64,000 nucleotides of DNA, from contig UBTA01000095.1 in NCBI GenBank assembly GCA_900468065.1, forward strand, positions 1 to 64,000. The letters are read 5' to 3'. The notes beneath the pieces were generated by a model that was not told the DNA's origin, did not search any database, and saw nothing but the letters and a program-made list of their open reading frames with translations. Origin of the DNA: Hyphomicrobiales bacterium. Its GTDB lineage: Bacteria; Pseudomonadota; Alphaproteobacteria; Rhizobiales; Rhizobiaceae. The translations under genes were made by a program, and so were the position numbers. Positions 18,134-27,612 of the stretch are shown piece by piece. The first letter of the stretch is position 1. Each line of letters begins with the position of its first letter.

Positions 18134-18913
18134 CTATGATCCTGCAACAAGGGCGACTATTCCGTCATAGACGAGCTTGGAGCCGGCCAGAAACGCCATC
18201 GTGTACATGAAGGGGTAAAACACCTGCGGCTGCATGCGCCGGACCACCCAGGCGCCGGCCATGGTTGCCAGCATCGCGAGCGGAAACAGTGTCAACGACG
18301 TGGTGAGATTACTGAGATCCAGCTGCCCGAGCGCGAAATAGGGAATGAGCTTGACGGCGTTGAGGATGGCAAAGAACTTGACGATCGTGCCGGTATATTC
18401 GCGTGGCGGCAATTTCAGCGGCAGGGTGTAAATCTGGAATGGTGGACCGCCGGCATGGGCGACGAAACTGCCATAACCCGCAAGACCACCGAAAAATGTC
18501 GCCTGCACCGGCCTTTGCGGCTTGGCCGGGGTGATGATGCCCTGCCGCGCCTGCCAGAGACTATAGACATAGCGCAACACGAACAGAACGGTGATCGCCC
18601 CGATGATCAGCCTGAGTGCATCGCGCGCCACATAGGCTGCCGTGGCCCAGCCGATGACGATACCGATCAGCGCGCCCGGCAACAGGATCTTGAGCGTCGT
18701 CATGTCGCCATGCTTTCGCCATGTCCACAATGCCACCAGATCCATAGCGATCAGAATCGGTAAAAGAAGGGCTGCTGCCTGTACGGGCGAAACAGCCAGC
18801 GATAGAAGCGGCACGCCCATCAGCGAAAGTGCTTCTCCCATGCCGCCCTTGCTGAAACCGACGAGCAGAACTGCGGGAATGGCGATGGCATAGAATTGAA
18901 AATCAGGAAGCAT
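18134..18913 (-). CDS. TauE/SafE-family sulfite or organoanion exporter
   Basis: 259 residues, integral inner-membrane protein with about eight hydrophobic segments. The N-terminal VGFSKGGMGEALSLMGVPLLSL and central FFGGLAGYGSFVAHAGGPP repeats are the duplicated signature of the TauE/SafE family. Substrate cannot be told from sequence; the family exports sulfite, sulfoacetate or similar anions. Divergent from the ThiE-like gene. Confidence 0.9.
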   Translation of the reverse strand: MLPDFQFYAIAIPAVLLVGFSKGGMGEALSLMGVPLLSLAVSPVQAAALLLPILIAMDLVALWTWRKHGDMTTLKILLPGALIGIVIGWATAAYVARDALRLIIGAITVLFVLRYVYSLWQARQGIITPAKPQRPVQATFFGGLAGYGSFVAHAGGPPFQIYTLPLKLPPREYTGTIVKFFAILNAVKLIPYFALGQLDLSNLTTSLTLFPLAMLATMAGAWVVRRMQPQVFYPFMYTMAFLAGSKLVYDGIVALVAGS

Positions 18914-19016
18914 GGGTATCGGTTGATCCTTTTGCCGCTAGGGTCTATCGCTTTTGCAGATCGAAATCGAGTAGGGGTGATGCGCGACCGCGCATTTCAC
19001 CGGGAACAGAGACATT

Positions 19017-19670
19017 ATGAGCAATACAGACAATCGCTGCCGCCTCGTCCTCATCGTGCCGGATATCGCCGATGTCGATAGTCGCGTGCAAATCCTGAGC
19101 AGTGCGCTTCGTGGCGGCGACGTGGCTTCGGTGATCGTGCCGCAATACGGGCTGGACGATCAAACGTTCCAGAAACATGCCGAAGCGCTGGTGCTGGTGA
19201 TCCAGGAAGCGGGCGCTGCGGCGCTGGTTGCCGGCGACACACGGGTGGCGGGCCGGGTCAAGGCCGATGGCCTGCACGTCACCGGCAATGCCGCTGAACT
19301 GGCGGAAGCGATGGAAAAATTCTCGCCCAAGCTGATCGTTGGCGGCGGCAATGCCACCGACCGTCACCATGCGCTGGAAATGGGCGAAGTCCGCCCGGAC
19401 TATGTGTTCTTCGGCAAGGTCGATGGCGACATCAAGCCGGAAGCGCATCCGAAGAACGTGGCGCTGGCCGAATGGTGGGCCTCGATGATCGAAATCCCTT
19501 GCATCGTCATGGGGGGCACGGATCCGGAATCGGTGCTTGCCGTCGCCGAAAGCGGAGCGGAGTTTGTTGCGTTGCGGCTGGCTGTGTTTGCCGAGCCGGA
19601 ACAGGCGCCAGTCATTGTTGCAAGCGTCAATGCGCTTCTTGACGAAAAAGCGCCACGGTTTGAAGCTTAA
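19017..19670 (+). CDS. ThiE-like thiamine-phosphate-synthase-fold protein
   Basis: 217 residues with a TIM-barrel layout. Family-like blocks: AGDTRVAGRVKADGLHV (compare DGVHL of ThiE), DYVFFGKVDG and VMGGTDPESVLAVAESGAEFVALR. The usual ThiE QLRxK substrate-phosphate segment is replaced by VPQYGLDDQ, so activity as canonical thiamine-phosphate synthase is doubtful. A hairpin (18980-18995) lies in its leader. Other thiamine genes are absent. It sits 9 bases before a Sel1-repeat gene. Confidence 0.75.
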   Translation: MSNTDNRCRLVLIVPDIADVDSRVQILSSALRGGDVASVIVPQYGLDDQTFQKHAEALVLVIQEAGAAALVAGDTRVAGRVKADGLHVTGNAAELAEAMEKFSPKLIVGGGNATDRHHALEMGEVRPDYVFFGKVDGDIKPEAHPKNVALAEWWASMIEIPCIVMGGTDPESVLAVAESGAEFVALRLAVFAEPEQAPVIVASVNALLDEKAPRFEA

Positions 19671-19679
19671 GACATTTGC

Positions 19680-20876
19680 ATGTTGATCCGTCCTTCTTCA
19701 TCGCTGCGCCGAATTTCGCTCCTTTTGCTGGGAGCCGCGTTTCTGGCTGCGCCGTCCGGTCTTCGTGCCGACGATGCGCTGCCCGGTGTCAATGATGCTG
19801 CACCGCCCGTCATTCAGGACGACGAGGGCGTCGCTGCCAAACGCGGCCGTATCACGCCGTTCAACGGTGCGGCACTGCCCGAGGGCGAGATCCCGGCTCT
19901 GCAGTCTCCTGAGGATGCCAAGAAAGCCGATGACGAGGCGAAAAAGGCCGATGTCAAAAAAATCGAGCCTTCGACCGGCGTCAACGTGCTGGAGCGGATG
20001 GGGGCCGAACTGCCTGCACTGCCCCAGGAAAAGCCCTTTGAAGGCAAGGCCGACGATGCCTATGGCGCGTTTCAGCGTGGCTACTATCTGACGGCGATGG
20101 AAATGGCCTTGCCGCGTGCCCAGCTTGGCGATGCGGCGGCACAGACGCTAGTGGCGGAAATCTTTTCGCAAGGGCTCGGTGTTGCCCGCAACAGGAAGGA
20201 TGCGGCGTTCTGGTATGGCCAGGCCGCCAATTCCGGCGACCCGGCAGCGATGTTCAAATACGCGCTGTTGTTGATGGAAGGCCGTGATGTTACCCGCGAC
20301 AAGAAGAGGTCGGAAGAACTGATGAAGAAGGCTGCCGATCTCGGCAATTCTTCCGCCCAGTTCAATTACGGTCAGCTGCTGGTCGCCGACATGCCGGGCG
20401 AAAAGGGCCTGAAGGCAGCACTGCCTTATTATGAGAAGTCGGCCGAGCAAGGCATTGCCGATGCGCAATATGCCCTGTCGCAGATCTATCTGAATGTCGA
20501 TGGCATCGATGAGAACAAGCGCGCCAAGGCGCGCGACTGGTTGCTAAGGGCAGCGAAGGCAGGGTTCGATACCGCCCAGCTGGACCTTGCCATCTGGATG
20601 GTCGATGGCATTGGCGGCGACCGCAATCTCGAGGAAGGCTTCAAGTGGATGTCGCGCGCCGCCGGCGGCGGCAATGTCGTGGCGCAGAACAAGCTCTCGC
20701 ATCTCTATGTCAATGCGATCGGTACGCGGCCTGATCCGATCGAGGCGGCGAAATGGTATGTGTTGTCGCGCCGGGCCGGGCTGAAGGATGCCGCTCTTGA
20801 GGATTTCTATCTTGGGCTGACGGATGAACAGCAGAAGGCAGCGTTGAGTGCCGCCAACAAATACCGCTCATCCTGA
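19680..20876 (+). CDS. Secreted Sel1-repeat (TPR-like) protein
   Basis: 398 residues. Signal peptide about 1-30 (ISLLLLGAAFLAAPSGLRA). Residues 35-115 are acidic and low-complexity (KKADDEAKKADVKK). From about 130 to 390 there are seven or so Sel1-like repeats recognisable by A..G...AQ and YEKSAEQGIADAQYALSQIY patterns. Such periplasmic proteins act as interaction scaffolds, for example ExoR in rhizobia, but this one is longer and identity with ExoR is not claimed. Follows the ThiE-like gene by 9 bases. Confidence 0.85.
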   Translation: MLIRPSSSLRRISLLLLGAAFLAAPSGLRADDALPGVNDAAPPVIQDDEGVAAKRGRITPFNGAALPEGEIPALQSPEDAKKADDEAKKADVKKIEPSTGVNVLERMGAELPALPQEKPFEGKADDAYGAFQRGYYLTAMEMALPRAQLGDAAAQTLVAEIFSQGLGVARNRKDAAFWYGQAANSGDPAAMFKYALLLMEGRDVTRDKKRSEELMKKAADLGNSSAQFNYGQLLVADMPGEKGLKAALPYYEKSAEQGIADAQYALSQIYLNVDGIDENKRAKARDWLLRAAKAGFDTAQLDLAIWMVDGIGGDRNLEEGFKWMSRAAGGGNVVAQNKLSHLYVNAIGTRPDPIEAAKWYVLSRRAGLKDAALEDFYLGLTDEQQKAALSAANKYRSS

Positions 20877-20981
20877 TCCTGTTTTTGCTGCAAGACTTGA
20901 ACTTTCGGGGGTTTTGTGGTCTTGAAGCGCCGGATTGGCTGGCCGTAGGGGCGGCTCCGAGTTCTTTAGGGAATGCTCCCC

Positions 20982-21545
20982 ATGAAAATCAACGGCAATG
21001 AAATTCGCCCCGGCAGCGTGGTCGAGCACAATGGTGGTCTTTGGGCTGCCGTGAAGTGCACGACCGTCAAGCCCGGCAAGGGTGGTGCTTTCAATCAGGT
21101 GGAACTGAAGAACCTGATCGATGGCACCAAGCTGAACGAGCGTTTTCGTTCATCGGAAGCCGTTGAGCTGGTCAGCCTTGAATTGAAAGACTTCCAATTC
21201 CTCTATGAACAGGGCGATGCGCTGGTGTTCATGGACAATGAGAGCTATGAACAGCTGGAATTGCAGAAGGATTTCGTCGGCGATCGCGCCACCTTCCTGC
21301 AGGACGGCATGATGGTGACGGTGAAGCTTTACGACGAGAAGCCGATCGGCATCTCGCTGCCGGACCAAGTGGTTCTGACAATCGCGGAAGCCGATCCGGT
21401 GGTGAAAGGGCAGACGGCAGCGTCCTCCTACAAGCCGGCGATCATGGAAAATGGCGTTCGCGTCATGGTTCCGCCGTTCGTCGCGACTGGGGAACGTATT
21501 CTGGTCGATACCAATGAAATTACCTATCTCCGCCGCGCGGACTGA
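20982..21545 (+). CDS. efp: Elongation factor P
   Basis: 187 residues. Binds ribosomes stalled on polyproline and restores peptide-bond formation. It begins [15 protein letters not shown] and has the loop [17 protein letters not shown] with the modifiable lysine at position 33, which fits lysyl-type modification by EpmA. The C-terminal [14 protein letters not shown] block is present. ATG 20982 is preferred because AGGGA lies 9 bases upstream, whereas ATG 20973 abuts it. A terminator follows. Confidence 0.94.
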   Translation: MKINGNEIRPGSVVEHNGGLWAAVKCTTVKPGKGGAFNQVELKNLIDGTKLNERFRSSEAVELVSLELKDFQFLYEQGDALVFMDNESYEQLELQKDFVGDRATFLQDGMMVTVKLYDEKPIGISLPDQVVLTIAEADPVVKGQTAASSYKPAIMENGVRVMVPPFVATGERILVDTNEITYLRRAD

Positions 21546-21570
21546 TCCGCAGCGGCACATCTGAATTTCT

Positions 21571-21594
21571 CCGGCCGTTCCTGCGGCCGGTTTT
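21571..21594 (+). terminator. Terminator after efp
   Basis: CCGGCCG/CGGCCGG stem, 6-base loop, then TTTT; lies in the gap before suhB. Confidence 0.72.
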
Positions 21595-21616
21595 CTGTTT
21601 CGAAGGAAAAGCCAAA

Positions 21617-22417
21617 ATGGCACGCTCAGCTCTTCTCAATGTCATGGTTCAGGCCGCGTTCAAGGCCGGCAAGTCCCTGGCGCGCGATTTCGGTGAAGTG
21701 CAGAACCTGCAGGTCTCGCTGAAAGGCCCCGGCGATTATGTTTCGCAGGCCGACCGCAAGGCGGAAAAGCTGCTGCGTGAAGAGCTGATGAAGGCCCGCC
21801 CGACCTACGGCTTCCTCGGCGAGGAGAGCGAAGAGATCATCGGCACCGATGGTGCGCATCGCTGGATCGTCGATCCGCTGGATGGCACGACAAACTTCCT
21901 GCACGGCATTCCGCATTTCGCGATTTCGGTGGCGCTTGAGCGTCAGGGCGAAGTTGTCGCCGCTGTCATGCTCAATCCGGCGACCGACGAACTCTATACG
22001 GCAGAGCGTGGCGGCGGAGCCTTCCTCAACGACCGCCGCCTGCGCGTCGCGGCCCGCAAGAATCTCTCGGATGCCGTTATCGGCACCGGTACGCCGCATC
22101 TGGGCGTTGCCAATCATGGCACCTATCTCGTTGAACTGCGCCACGTCATGGGCGAAGTTGCCGGTGTTCGCCGCATGGGCGCTGCCTCGCTTGATCTGGC
22201 CTATGTCGCGGCCGGACGTTTCGACGGCTTTTGGGAGCGCGGCCTGATGCCGTGGGATCTGGCTGCGGGCATCCTTATGATTCGTGAAGCTGGCGGCTGG
22301 GTTGCCGATATCGACGGCGGCAACAAGCCGATGGACGACGGCTCCATCGTTGCGGGCAACGAATATATCCGCAAGGCGCTGCATGACGTGCTGCACCGTC
22401 CTATTCCGGGCAAGTAA
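21617..22417 (+). CDS. suhB: Inositol monophosphatase family protein
   Basis: 266 residues. Mg-dependent sugar or inositol phosphatase. Metal-site motifs are complete: GEESEE near 75-80, WIVDPLDGTTNFLHG near 86-100 and WDLAAGIL near 213-220. Length and motifs match bacterial SuhB, which also has a role in rRNA transcription in E. coli; that second role is not inferable here. Confidence 0.93.
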   Translation: MARSALLNVMVQAAFKAGKSLARDFGEVQNLQVSLKGPGDYVSQADRKAEKLLREELMKARPTYGFLGEESEEIIGTDGAHRWIVDPLDGTTNFLHGIPHFAISVALERQGEVVAAVMLNPATDELYTAERGGGAFLNDRRLRVAARKNLSDAVIGTGTPHLGVANHGTYLVELRHVMGEVAGVRRMGAASLDLAYVAAGRFDGFWERGLMPWDLAAGILMIREAGGWVADIDGGNKPMDDGSIVAGNEYIRKALHDVLHRPIPGK

Positions 22418-22575
22418 GCAGAGATTGGTCTGAACGGGCGGCCGTTTCATCCTGTTGATGTTGCCCGTTGTTTCCCCTTCAATTTGGCGCAAACTTCCTC
22501 TAGTCTCCCCCCAGCGTCGCCCTACCTCTTTTGGAGGTATGGTTGCAGCACTGGCAAACCGGAGAGTAGAGCCTC

Positions 22576-23679
22576 ATGGCGAAATTGGAACTGTCGGGAT
22601 GGGATGCCGGCGGAGGTTTGAGCGAGGGGTATAATCCCAACAAGCTGTCGAGCCCGATGGTCTTCTTCTGGACCATGGTGATCTTCCTGATCATCATCGG
22701 CTTTCTTGGAGCAATCCTGTTTCGCCAGGCACAGGCGGCTTTTCTCAGCAATCCCGGCCTGAATGGCCTGATTTTCGGCGTTCTGCTGATCGGTATCCTG
22801 CTGGTCTTCAATCACGTTTTCAGCCTGCGACCGGAAGTTCGCTGGTTCAATTCCTTCCGCGCTGCCGGCAGCGCCGAGAAGGTTGGGCGCGACCCGGTGC
22901 TTCTGGCGCCGATGCGGGCGCTGATCGGCCAGCGCCATTCGATGTCGATCTCGACGACGGCACTGCGCTCCATTCTCGATTCGATCGCCACCCGGCTCGA
23001 CGAATCACGCGATACGTCGCGATATCTGATCGGCCTTCTGGTCTTCCTTGGTCTGCTCGGCACGTTCTGGGGCCTGCTCGGCACGATCGGTTCAATCAAT
23101 ACCGTCATTCAGTCGCTCGACGCCGGTAGCGGAAGCACCGAGGATGTCCTTGCTGCCTTGAAGACCGGCCTGTCTGCGCCTTTGACCGGCATGGGCACCG
23201 CGTTCTCGACATCGCTTTTCGGTCTGTCCGGATCGCTGATTCTCGGCTTTCTCGATCTTCAGGCCGGCCGCGCGCAAAACCGCTTCTATACCGAACTTGA
23301 AAACTGGCTGTCGTCGGTCACTGATGTCAGTTCCGACCAGACGTCCGCGCCCGGCAAGCCGCTTGCGGCTCCGGTCGAAGAGTTGCGCCAACTGACCGAA
23401 CAATTGGCACGCCTCAACCAGGACGGCGGCATGAACCAGCGCACGACGGCAGCGATGGCAAGCCTTGCCGAGGGCATTCAAGGCCTGGTCAAGAACATGC
23501 GCGGCGAACAGCAGATGTTGCGCGACTGGATCGAGGCGCAGCAGGAAGAAGCAAAGTCGATGCGCAAGACGCTCGACAAGCTTTCCGCCCGCATCGGTTC
23601 AGCGGACAAGATCCAGGCGCATCCGGACAGGACGCCCGCCAAACTTGCCCGCGTCGAAGACACCGGGGGGAATGACTGA
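22576..23679 (+). CDS. MotA/TolQ/ExbB-type proton-channel protein
   Basis: 367 residues. Hydrophobic segments near residues 28-52, 60-84, 153-178 and 208-232. The segment YLIGLLVFLGLLGTFWGLLGTIGS and the following LSAPLTGMGTAFSTSLFGLSGSL match the conserved channel helices of MotA/TolQ/ExbB. A C-terminal coiled coil (280-350) is cytoplasmic. It partners with the OmpA/MotB-like protein encoded immediately downstream (TGATGG overlap). No flagellar genes are near, so an envelope-related ion-driven motor is likelier than the flagellar stator. Confidence 0.87.
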   Translation: MAKLELSGWDAGGGLSEGYNPNKLSSPMVFFWTMVIFLIIIGFLGAILFRQAQAAFLSNPGLNGLIFGVLLIGILLVFNHVFSLRPEVRWFNSFRAAGSAEKVGRDPVLLAPMRALIGQRHSMSISTTALRSILDSIATRLDESRDTSRYLIGLLVFLGLLGTFWGLLGTIGSINTVIQSLDAGSGSTEDVLAALKTGLSAPLTGMGTAFSTSLFGLSGSLILGFLDLQAGRAQNRFYTELENWLSSVTDVSSDQTSAPGKPLAAPVEELRQLTEQLARLNQDGGMNQRTTAAMASLAEGIQGLVKNMRGEQQMLRDWIEAQQEEAKSMRKTLDKLSARIGSADKIQAHPDRTPAKLARVEDTGGND

Positions 23680-24710
23680 TGGCACTGGCGCGCAAGGGCC
23701 GCAGCCAGAGGACCGTCGATTACTGGCCGGGTTTTGTCGATGCCCTGTCGACGCTGCTCTTGTCGATCATGTTCCTGCTCTGCGTTTTTGTGCTTGGGCA
23801 GTTTCTGCTCAGCCGTGAAATCAGCGGCAAGGACGATGTGCTCAACCGCCTGAACAGCCAGATCAACGAACTGACCCAGCTTCTGGCGCTGGAAAAAGGC
23901 GGCAAGCAGGATCTTGAGGATTCGCTGGCCAATCTGCAGGCCTCGCTTGCGACCTCGGAAGGCGAACGTTCGCGCCTTCAGGCACTGCTGGAGCAGGGAA
24001 CCGGCAGTTCGGAAAATGCAAACCAGCAGATCGGCGACCTGACTGGCAAGCTCGATGCGGAAAAGCAGGTCAGCACCCGGGCCATGAGCCAGATCGATCT
24101 GCTCAACCAACAGATTGCCGCGCTGCGCAGCCAGATCGCCGCCATCGAAGGTGCGCTGCAGGCATCCGAGTCGAAGGACACGGCCTCGCAGACGAAAATC
24201 GCCGATCTCGGCCGACGGCTGAACGTGGCGCTGGCGCAGCGCGTGCAGGAACTGAACCGTTATCGCTCCGACTTCTTCGGCCGTCTGCGTGAAATCCTTT
24301 CCGACCGCGAAAACATCCGCATTGTCGGCGACCGCTTCGTCTTTCAGTCGGAAGTGCTGTTTCCGTCAGGCGGCAACGAGCTGAACCCGGCAGGGCAGGA
24401 AGAGATGGCCAAGCTTGCCTCGGCGGTGCTCGATCTCGCCAAGGAAATTCCCTCCGAGATCAACTGGGTGCTGCGTGTCGATGGCCATACCGACAATGTG
24501 CCGTTGTCCGGCACCGGGCGCTATGTCGACAACTGGGAGCTTTCTTCTGCCCGTGCGACATCGGTCGTGAAATTCCTGATTTCCAAAGGCGTTCCCGCCA
24601 ACCGTCTGGTGGCCGCCGGGTTTGGCGAATTCCAGCCGATCGCAGAGGGCGACACGCCGGAAGCGCGGTCGCAGAACCGCCGGATCGAGTTGAAGCTCAC
24701 CGAGAAATAA
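23679..24710 (+). CDS. MotB/OmpA-family peptidoglycan-binding protein
   Basis: 343 residues. One N-terminal transmembrane helix (about 18-42) carries the plug-type aspartate in GFVDALSTLLLSIMF. A long coiled coil follows (about 50-200; LNSQINELTQLLALEK...). The C-terminal OmpA domain (about 230-340) has DGHTDNVP and SSARATSVVKFL...GFGEFQP, which bind peptidoglycan. Together with the upstream MotA/TolQ-like subunit it should form a proton-driven complex tethered to the wall; the very long coiled coil sets it apart from MotB. Confidence 0.9.
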   Translation: MALARKGRSQRTVDYWPGFVDALSTLLLSIMFLLCVFVLGQFLLSREISGKDDVLNRLNSQINELTQLLALEKGGKQDLEDSLANLQASLATSEGERSRLQALLEQGTGSSENANQQIGDLTGKLDAEKQVSTRAMSQIDLLNQQIAALRSQIAAIEGALQASESKDTASQTKIADLGRRLNVALAQRVQELNRYRSDFFGRLREILSDRENIRIVGDRFVFQSEVLFPSGGNELNPAGQEEMAKLASAVLDLAKEIPSEINWVLRVDGHTDNVPLSGTGRYVDNWELSSARATSVVKFLISKGVPANRLVAAGFGEFQPIAEGDTPEARSQNRRIELKLTEK

Positions 24711-24838
24711 TCGGCGCCGCCGCCGTTTGGCGCGGCGGCCCACCAATTTCCGCCGCCGATTTTCCGGACGTGTTCCCGTTGCCCTGACGTTTACGTGTGC
24801 GTAATGTCCAGGGTGAGTGGAATTGCAGGAGGATGCCT

Positions 24839-26482
24839 ATGGATTGCGATGTTCTGGTGATCGGGGCGGGGCTTGCGGGCCTGGTGACAGCTGTCGAGGC
24901 TGCCGATCGCGGTCTGAGGGGCATCGTTCTCGATCAGGAAGGCGAACAAAACCTCGGCGGCCAGGCCTTCTGGTCGCTCGGCGGTCTTCTGTTTATCGAT
25001 AGCCCGGAGCAGCGACGTCTGCGCATTCGCGATACGCTCGATCTTGCCCGCCAGGACTGGATGGGATCGGCGCAATTCGATCGCCCCGAGGATTTCTGGC
25101 CGCGCCGCTGGGCCGAGGCCTATCTCGATTTCGCGGTGACTGAAAAGCGCGCCTGGCTGCACAGTCAGGGCATGCGCTGGTTTCCGGTGGTCGGCTGGGC
25201 AGAGCGTGGCGGCGGCCTGGCCGATGGTCACGGAAATTCGGTACCGCGTTTCCATGTGACGTGGGGAACTGGCCCCGGTGTTCTGGCGCCGTTCATTGCC
25301 CGGGCACGGGCGCTGGAGGCGCGGGGGCGTATTCGCTTCCGGTTTCGCCATCAGGTCGATGAACTGATCATGAGCAATGGGGCGGTTACCGGTGCGCGCG
25401 GCTCGGTTCTCAAAAATGATGGCGTGCCGCGCGGTCAGCGCAGTTCGCGTGAGGTGGTCGACGAGTTCTGGTTCGAGGCCGGCGCAGTCGTCGTCTCGTC
25501 CGGCGGCATCGGCGGCAATCACGATATGGTCCGCCGCCAATGGCCGGTTGATCGGCTGGGGCCACCGCCAACCTTCATGGTTAGCGGCGTACCTGACTAT
25601 GTCGATGGCCGGATGGTGGAAATTGCCGAACACGCGCGCGGATCGGTGATCAACAAGGACCGGATGTGGCATTATACCGAAGGCCTCAGAAACTTCGATC
25701 CGGTTTGGACGAACCACGGTATCCGCATCCTGCCCGGGCCATCCTCGTTCTGGTGCGATGCCGATGGCAACCGGTTTGCAGCACCCGCCATGCCGGGCTT
25801 CGATACGCTCGGCACGCTGAAAGCGATCCGCAAAACCGGGGCGGACTACAGCTGGTTCATCCTGACCAAGGCAATCATCAAGAAGGAGTTCGCGCTGTCT
25901 GGTTCCGAGCAGAACCCGGATCTGACCAACAAGAATATTCCGCTGCTGTTGAAGCGGCTCGGCAAGAACCCGCCGGGGCCGGTACAGGCGTTCATGGACA
26001 AGGGCGAGGATTTCATTGTTCGCGACAGGCTGGAGGATCTGGTCGAGGCGATGAATACGCTGAGCGGCGAGGGGCGGCTTTCGCTGGAGCATCTGCGCGG
26101 TCAGATCGAGGCGCGGGACAGGGAGATCGGCAATCCGTTCTCCAAGGACGCGCAGGTCACCGCCATCCGTGGGGCGCGCAATTATCTCGGCGACAGGCTG
26201 ATGCGGACAGCGAAGCCGCACCGGCTGCTTGACCCGGATGCGGGACCGCTGATCGCCGTGCGGCTGAATATTTTGACGCGGAAAACGCTGGGCGGCCTGC
26301 AGACCGATCTGAACGGCCGGGTGCTGGAATTGTCCGGCGCGCCGGTTCCGGGGCTCTATGCAGCCGGCGAGGTCGCCGGCTTCGGCGGCGGTGGCATGCA
26401 TGGCTACAACGCGCTGGAAGGTACGTTTCTCGGCGGGTGCCTGTTTTCGGGACGCATAGCCGGGCGCAGCGTGTGTATTTGA
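24839..26482 (+). CDS. FAD-binding dehydrogenase (3-ketosteroid dehydrogenase-like)
   Basis: 547 residues from ATG 24839 (AGGAGG 6 bases upstream; the ATG at 24833 abuts it). N-terminal dinucleotide fold VLVIGAGLAGLVTAVEAADRG and C-terminal FAD segment PGLYAAGEVAGFGGGGMHGYNALEG place it in the fumarate-reductase/KstD flavoprotein class. The family oxidises ring or dicarboxylate substrates; the substrate is unknown. Probably soluble, no signal peptide. Convergent with a TctC-type binding protein. Confidence 0.88.
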   Translation: MDCDVLVIGAGLAGLVTAVEAADRGLRGIVLDQEGEQNLGGQAFWSLGGLLFIDSPEQRRLRIRDTLDLARQDWMGSAQFDRPEDFWPRRWAEAYLDFAVTEKRAWLHSQGMRWFPVVGWAERGGGLADGHGNSVPRFHVTWGTGPGVLAPFIARARALEARGRIRFRFRHQVDELIMSNGAVTGARGSVLKNDGVPRGQRSSREVVDEFWFEAGAVVVSSGGIGGNHDMVRRQWPVDRLGPPPTFMVSGVPDYVDGRMVEIAEHARGSVINKDRMWHYTEGLRNFDPVWTNHGIRILPGPSSFWCDADGNRFAAPAMPGFDTLGTLKAIRKTGADYSWFILTKAIIKKEFALSGSEQNPDLTNKNIPLLLKRLGKNPPGPVQAFMDKGEDFIVRDRLEDLVEAMNTLSGEGRLSLEHLRGQIEARDREIGNPFSKDAQVTAIRGARNYLGDRLMRTAKPHRLLDPDAGPLIAVRLNILTRKTLGGLQTDLNGRVLELSGAPVPGLYAAGEVAGFGGGGMHGYNALEGTFLGGCLFSGRIAGRSVCI

Positions 26483-26498
26483 TCCGGACATGGAAAAT

Positions 26499-26522
26499 GC
26501 TCCCCAGACGGGACCGGGGAGC
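26499..26522. terminator. Terminator between convergent genes
   Basis: GCTCCCC/GGGGAGC arms with a 10-base loop; on the minus strand it is followed by ATTTT, so it best serves the TctC-type gene. Confidence 0.5.
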
Positions 26523-26531
26523 GGCTTATGA

Positions 26532-27521
26532 TCAATCCAGCTGGACGTTGGCGTCCTTGACGACCGGACCCCATTTCGCCAACTCGGCGGTGACATGGGC
26601 GGCCAGTTCTTCCGGCGTCGATGCGACGATGGTGGCGCTGAAATCCTTCATCTTTTCGGCCACGGTCGGATCCGCCAGGGCTTTCTTCGCGGCAGCATTC
26701 AGCCGGTCGATGGCTTCCTTCGGCGTTCCCGCTGGGGCAAACAGCGCATTCCAGGTGTAGGTCTCGTAGCTGGGGATGGTCTCGGCGATGGTCGGCACAT
26801 CCGGGAAGGACGCCGCGCGTTCTTTCGTGGTTACGGCAAGCGCCCGCAACGTGCCGGACTTGATATGGCCGGAGGACGAGGGCAGGTTGTCGAACATGAT
26901 CGGCACCTGATTGCCGATCACGTCGTTCAGCGCCGGGCCTGCGCCCTTGTAGGGTACGTGCTGCATGCTGACATCAGCCATTTTCTTGAACAGTTCGCCG
27001 GAGAGATGCAGCGGCGTCCCGTTGCCGGAAGAGGCATAGGAATATTGCTCCGGGGCGGCCTTCAACAGGGCGACGAGTTCCGCGACGTTCTTGGCCGGCA
27101 GTTCTGGGTTGACGACGAGCACGTTGGGCACCAGCACCAGCAGCGAGACCGGAGCGAAATCCTTTTCTGGATCGTAGGGCTTGGTCTTCAGGATCAGCGG
27201 ATTGAGCGCGTGCGTCGCGACCGTTCCCATCAGGATCGTGTAGCCATCGGCCTCAGCCCGTGCCACCCGGTCTGCACCGAGATTTCCGCCCGCGCCAGCG
27301 ACGTTTTCAACCACGACCTGCTGGCCGAGATCGTCCGACATTTTCTGCCCGATGATGCGGGCGACGACGTCGGTCGAGCCGCCGGCGGCAAACGGTACTA
27401 CGAGGGTGACCGGCCGATCGGGGAATTCCTGCGCCTGCGCCGCAGTGCCAAGCGCCAGTGCCGACACCCCCACCATCGCAAGAGCCAGTGCCGTGCGTCG
27501 CTTCAACAAAGATATAGCCAT
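26532..27521 (-). CDS. Tripartite tricarboxylate transporter substrate-binding protein (TctC/Bug)
   Basis: 329 residues. Signal peptide 1-30 (ALALAMVGVSALALGTAAQA). Mature protein has the Bug-family blocks FPDRPVTLVVPFAAGGSTDVVAR, VVVENVAGAGGNLGADRVARA and HVPYKGAGPALNDVIG. These periplasmic proteins bind carboxylates. No TctA/TctB membrane genes adjoin it, so it is an orphan binding protein. Confidence 0.93.
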   Translation of the reverse strand: MAISLLKRRTALALAMVGVSALALGTAAQAQEFPDRPVTLVVPFAAGGSTDVVARIIGQKMSDDLGQQVVVENVAGAGGNLGADRVARAEADGYTILMGTVATHALNPLILKTKPYDPEKDFAPVSLLVLVPNVLVVNPELPAKNVAELVALLKAAPEQYSYASSGNGTPLHLSGELFKKMADVSMQHVPYKGAGPALNDVIGNQVPIMFDNLPSSSGHIKSGTLRALAVTTKERAASFPDVPTIAETIPSYETYTWNALFAPAGTPKEAIDRLNAAAKKALADPTVAEKMKDFSATIVASTPEELAAHVTAELAKWGPVVKDANVQLD

Positions 27522-27612
27522 TCAAATCTCCTCCCAAAGACGTTTCTGCTGGCAACAATAGCGCTGCAAGCCCGCAGGGCAACCGTTGGAAGGAGATTAA
27601 CGGTTAACCGCG

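Noticed and set aside
18976-19001. Possible TPP riboswitch before the ThiE-like gene
   Set aside because: A GC hairpin (ATGCGCG-AC-CGCGCAT) is present, but the conserved CTGAGA and ACCTGA elements of a THI box are not.
24716-24755. GCCGCC/GGCGGC repeats after the MotB-like gene as terminator
   Set aside because: The arms are simple GC-rich repeats that can pair in many ways, and no T-run follows.
24791-26596. 601-codon minus-strand frame opposite the FAD dehydrogenase
   Set aside because: No recognisable domain or start signal; the sense gene has intact flavin motifs throughout.
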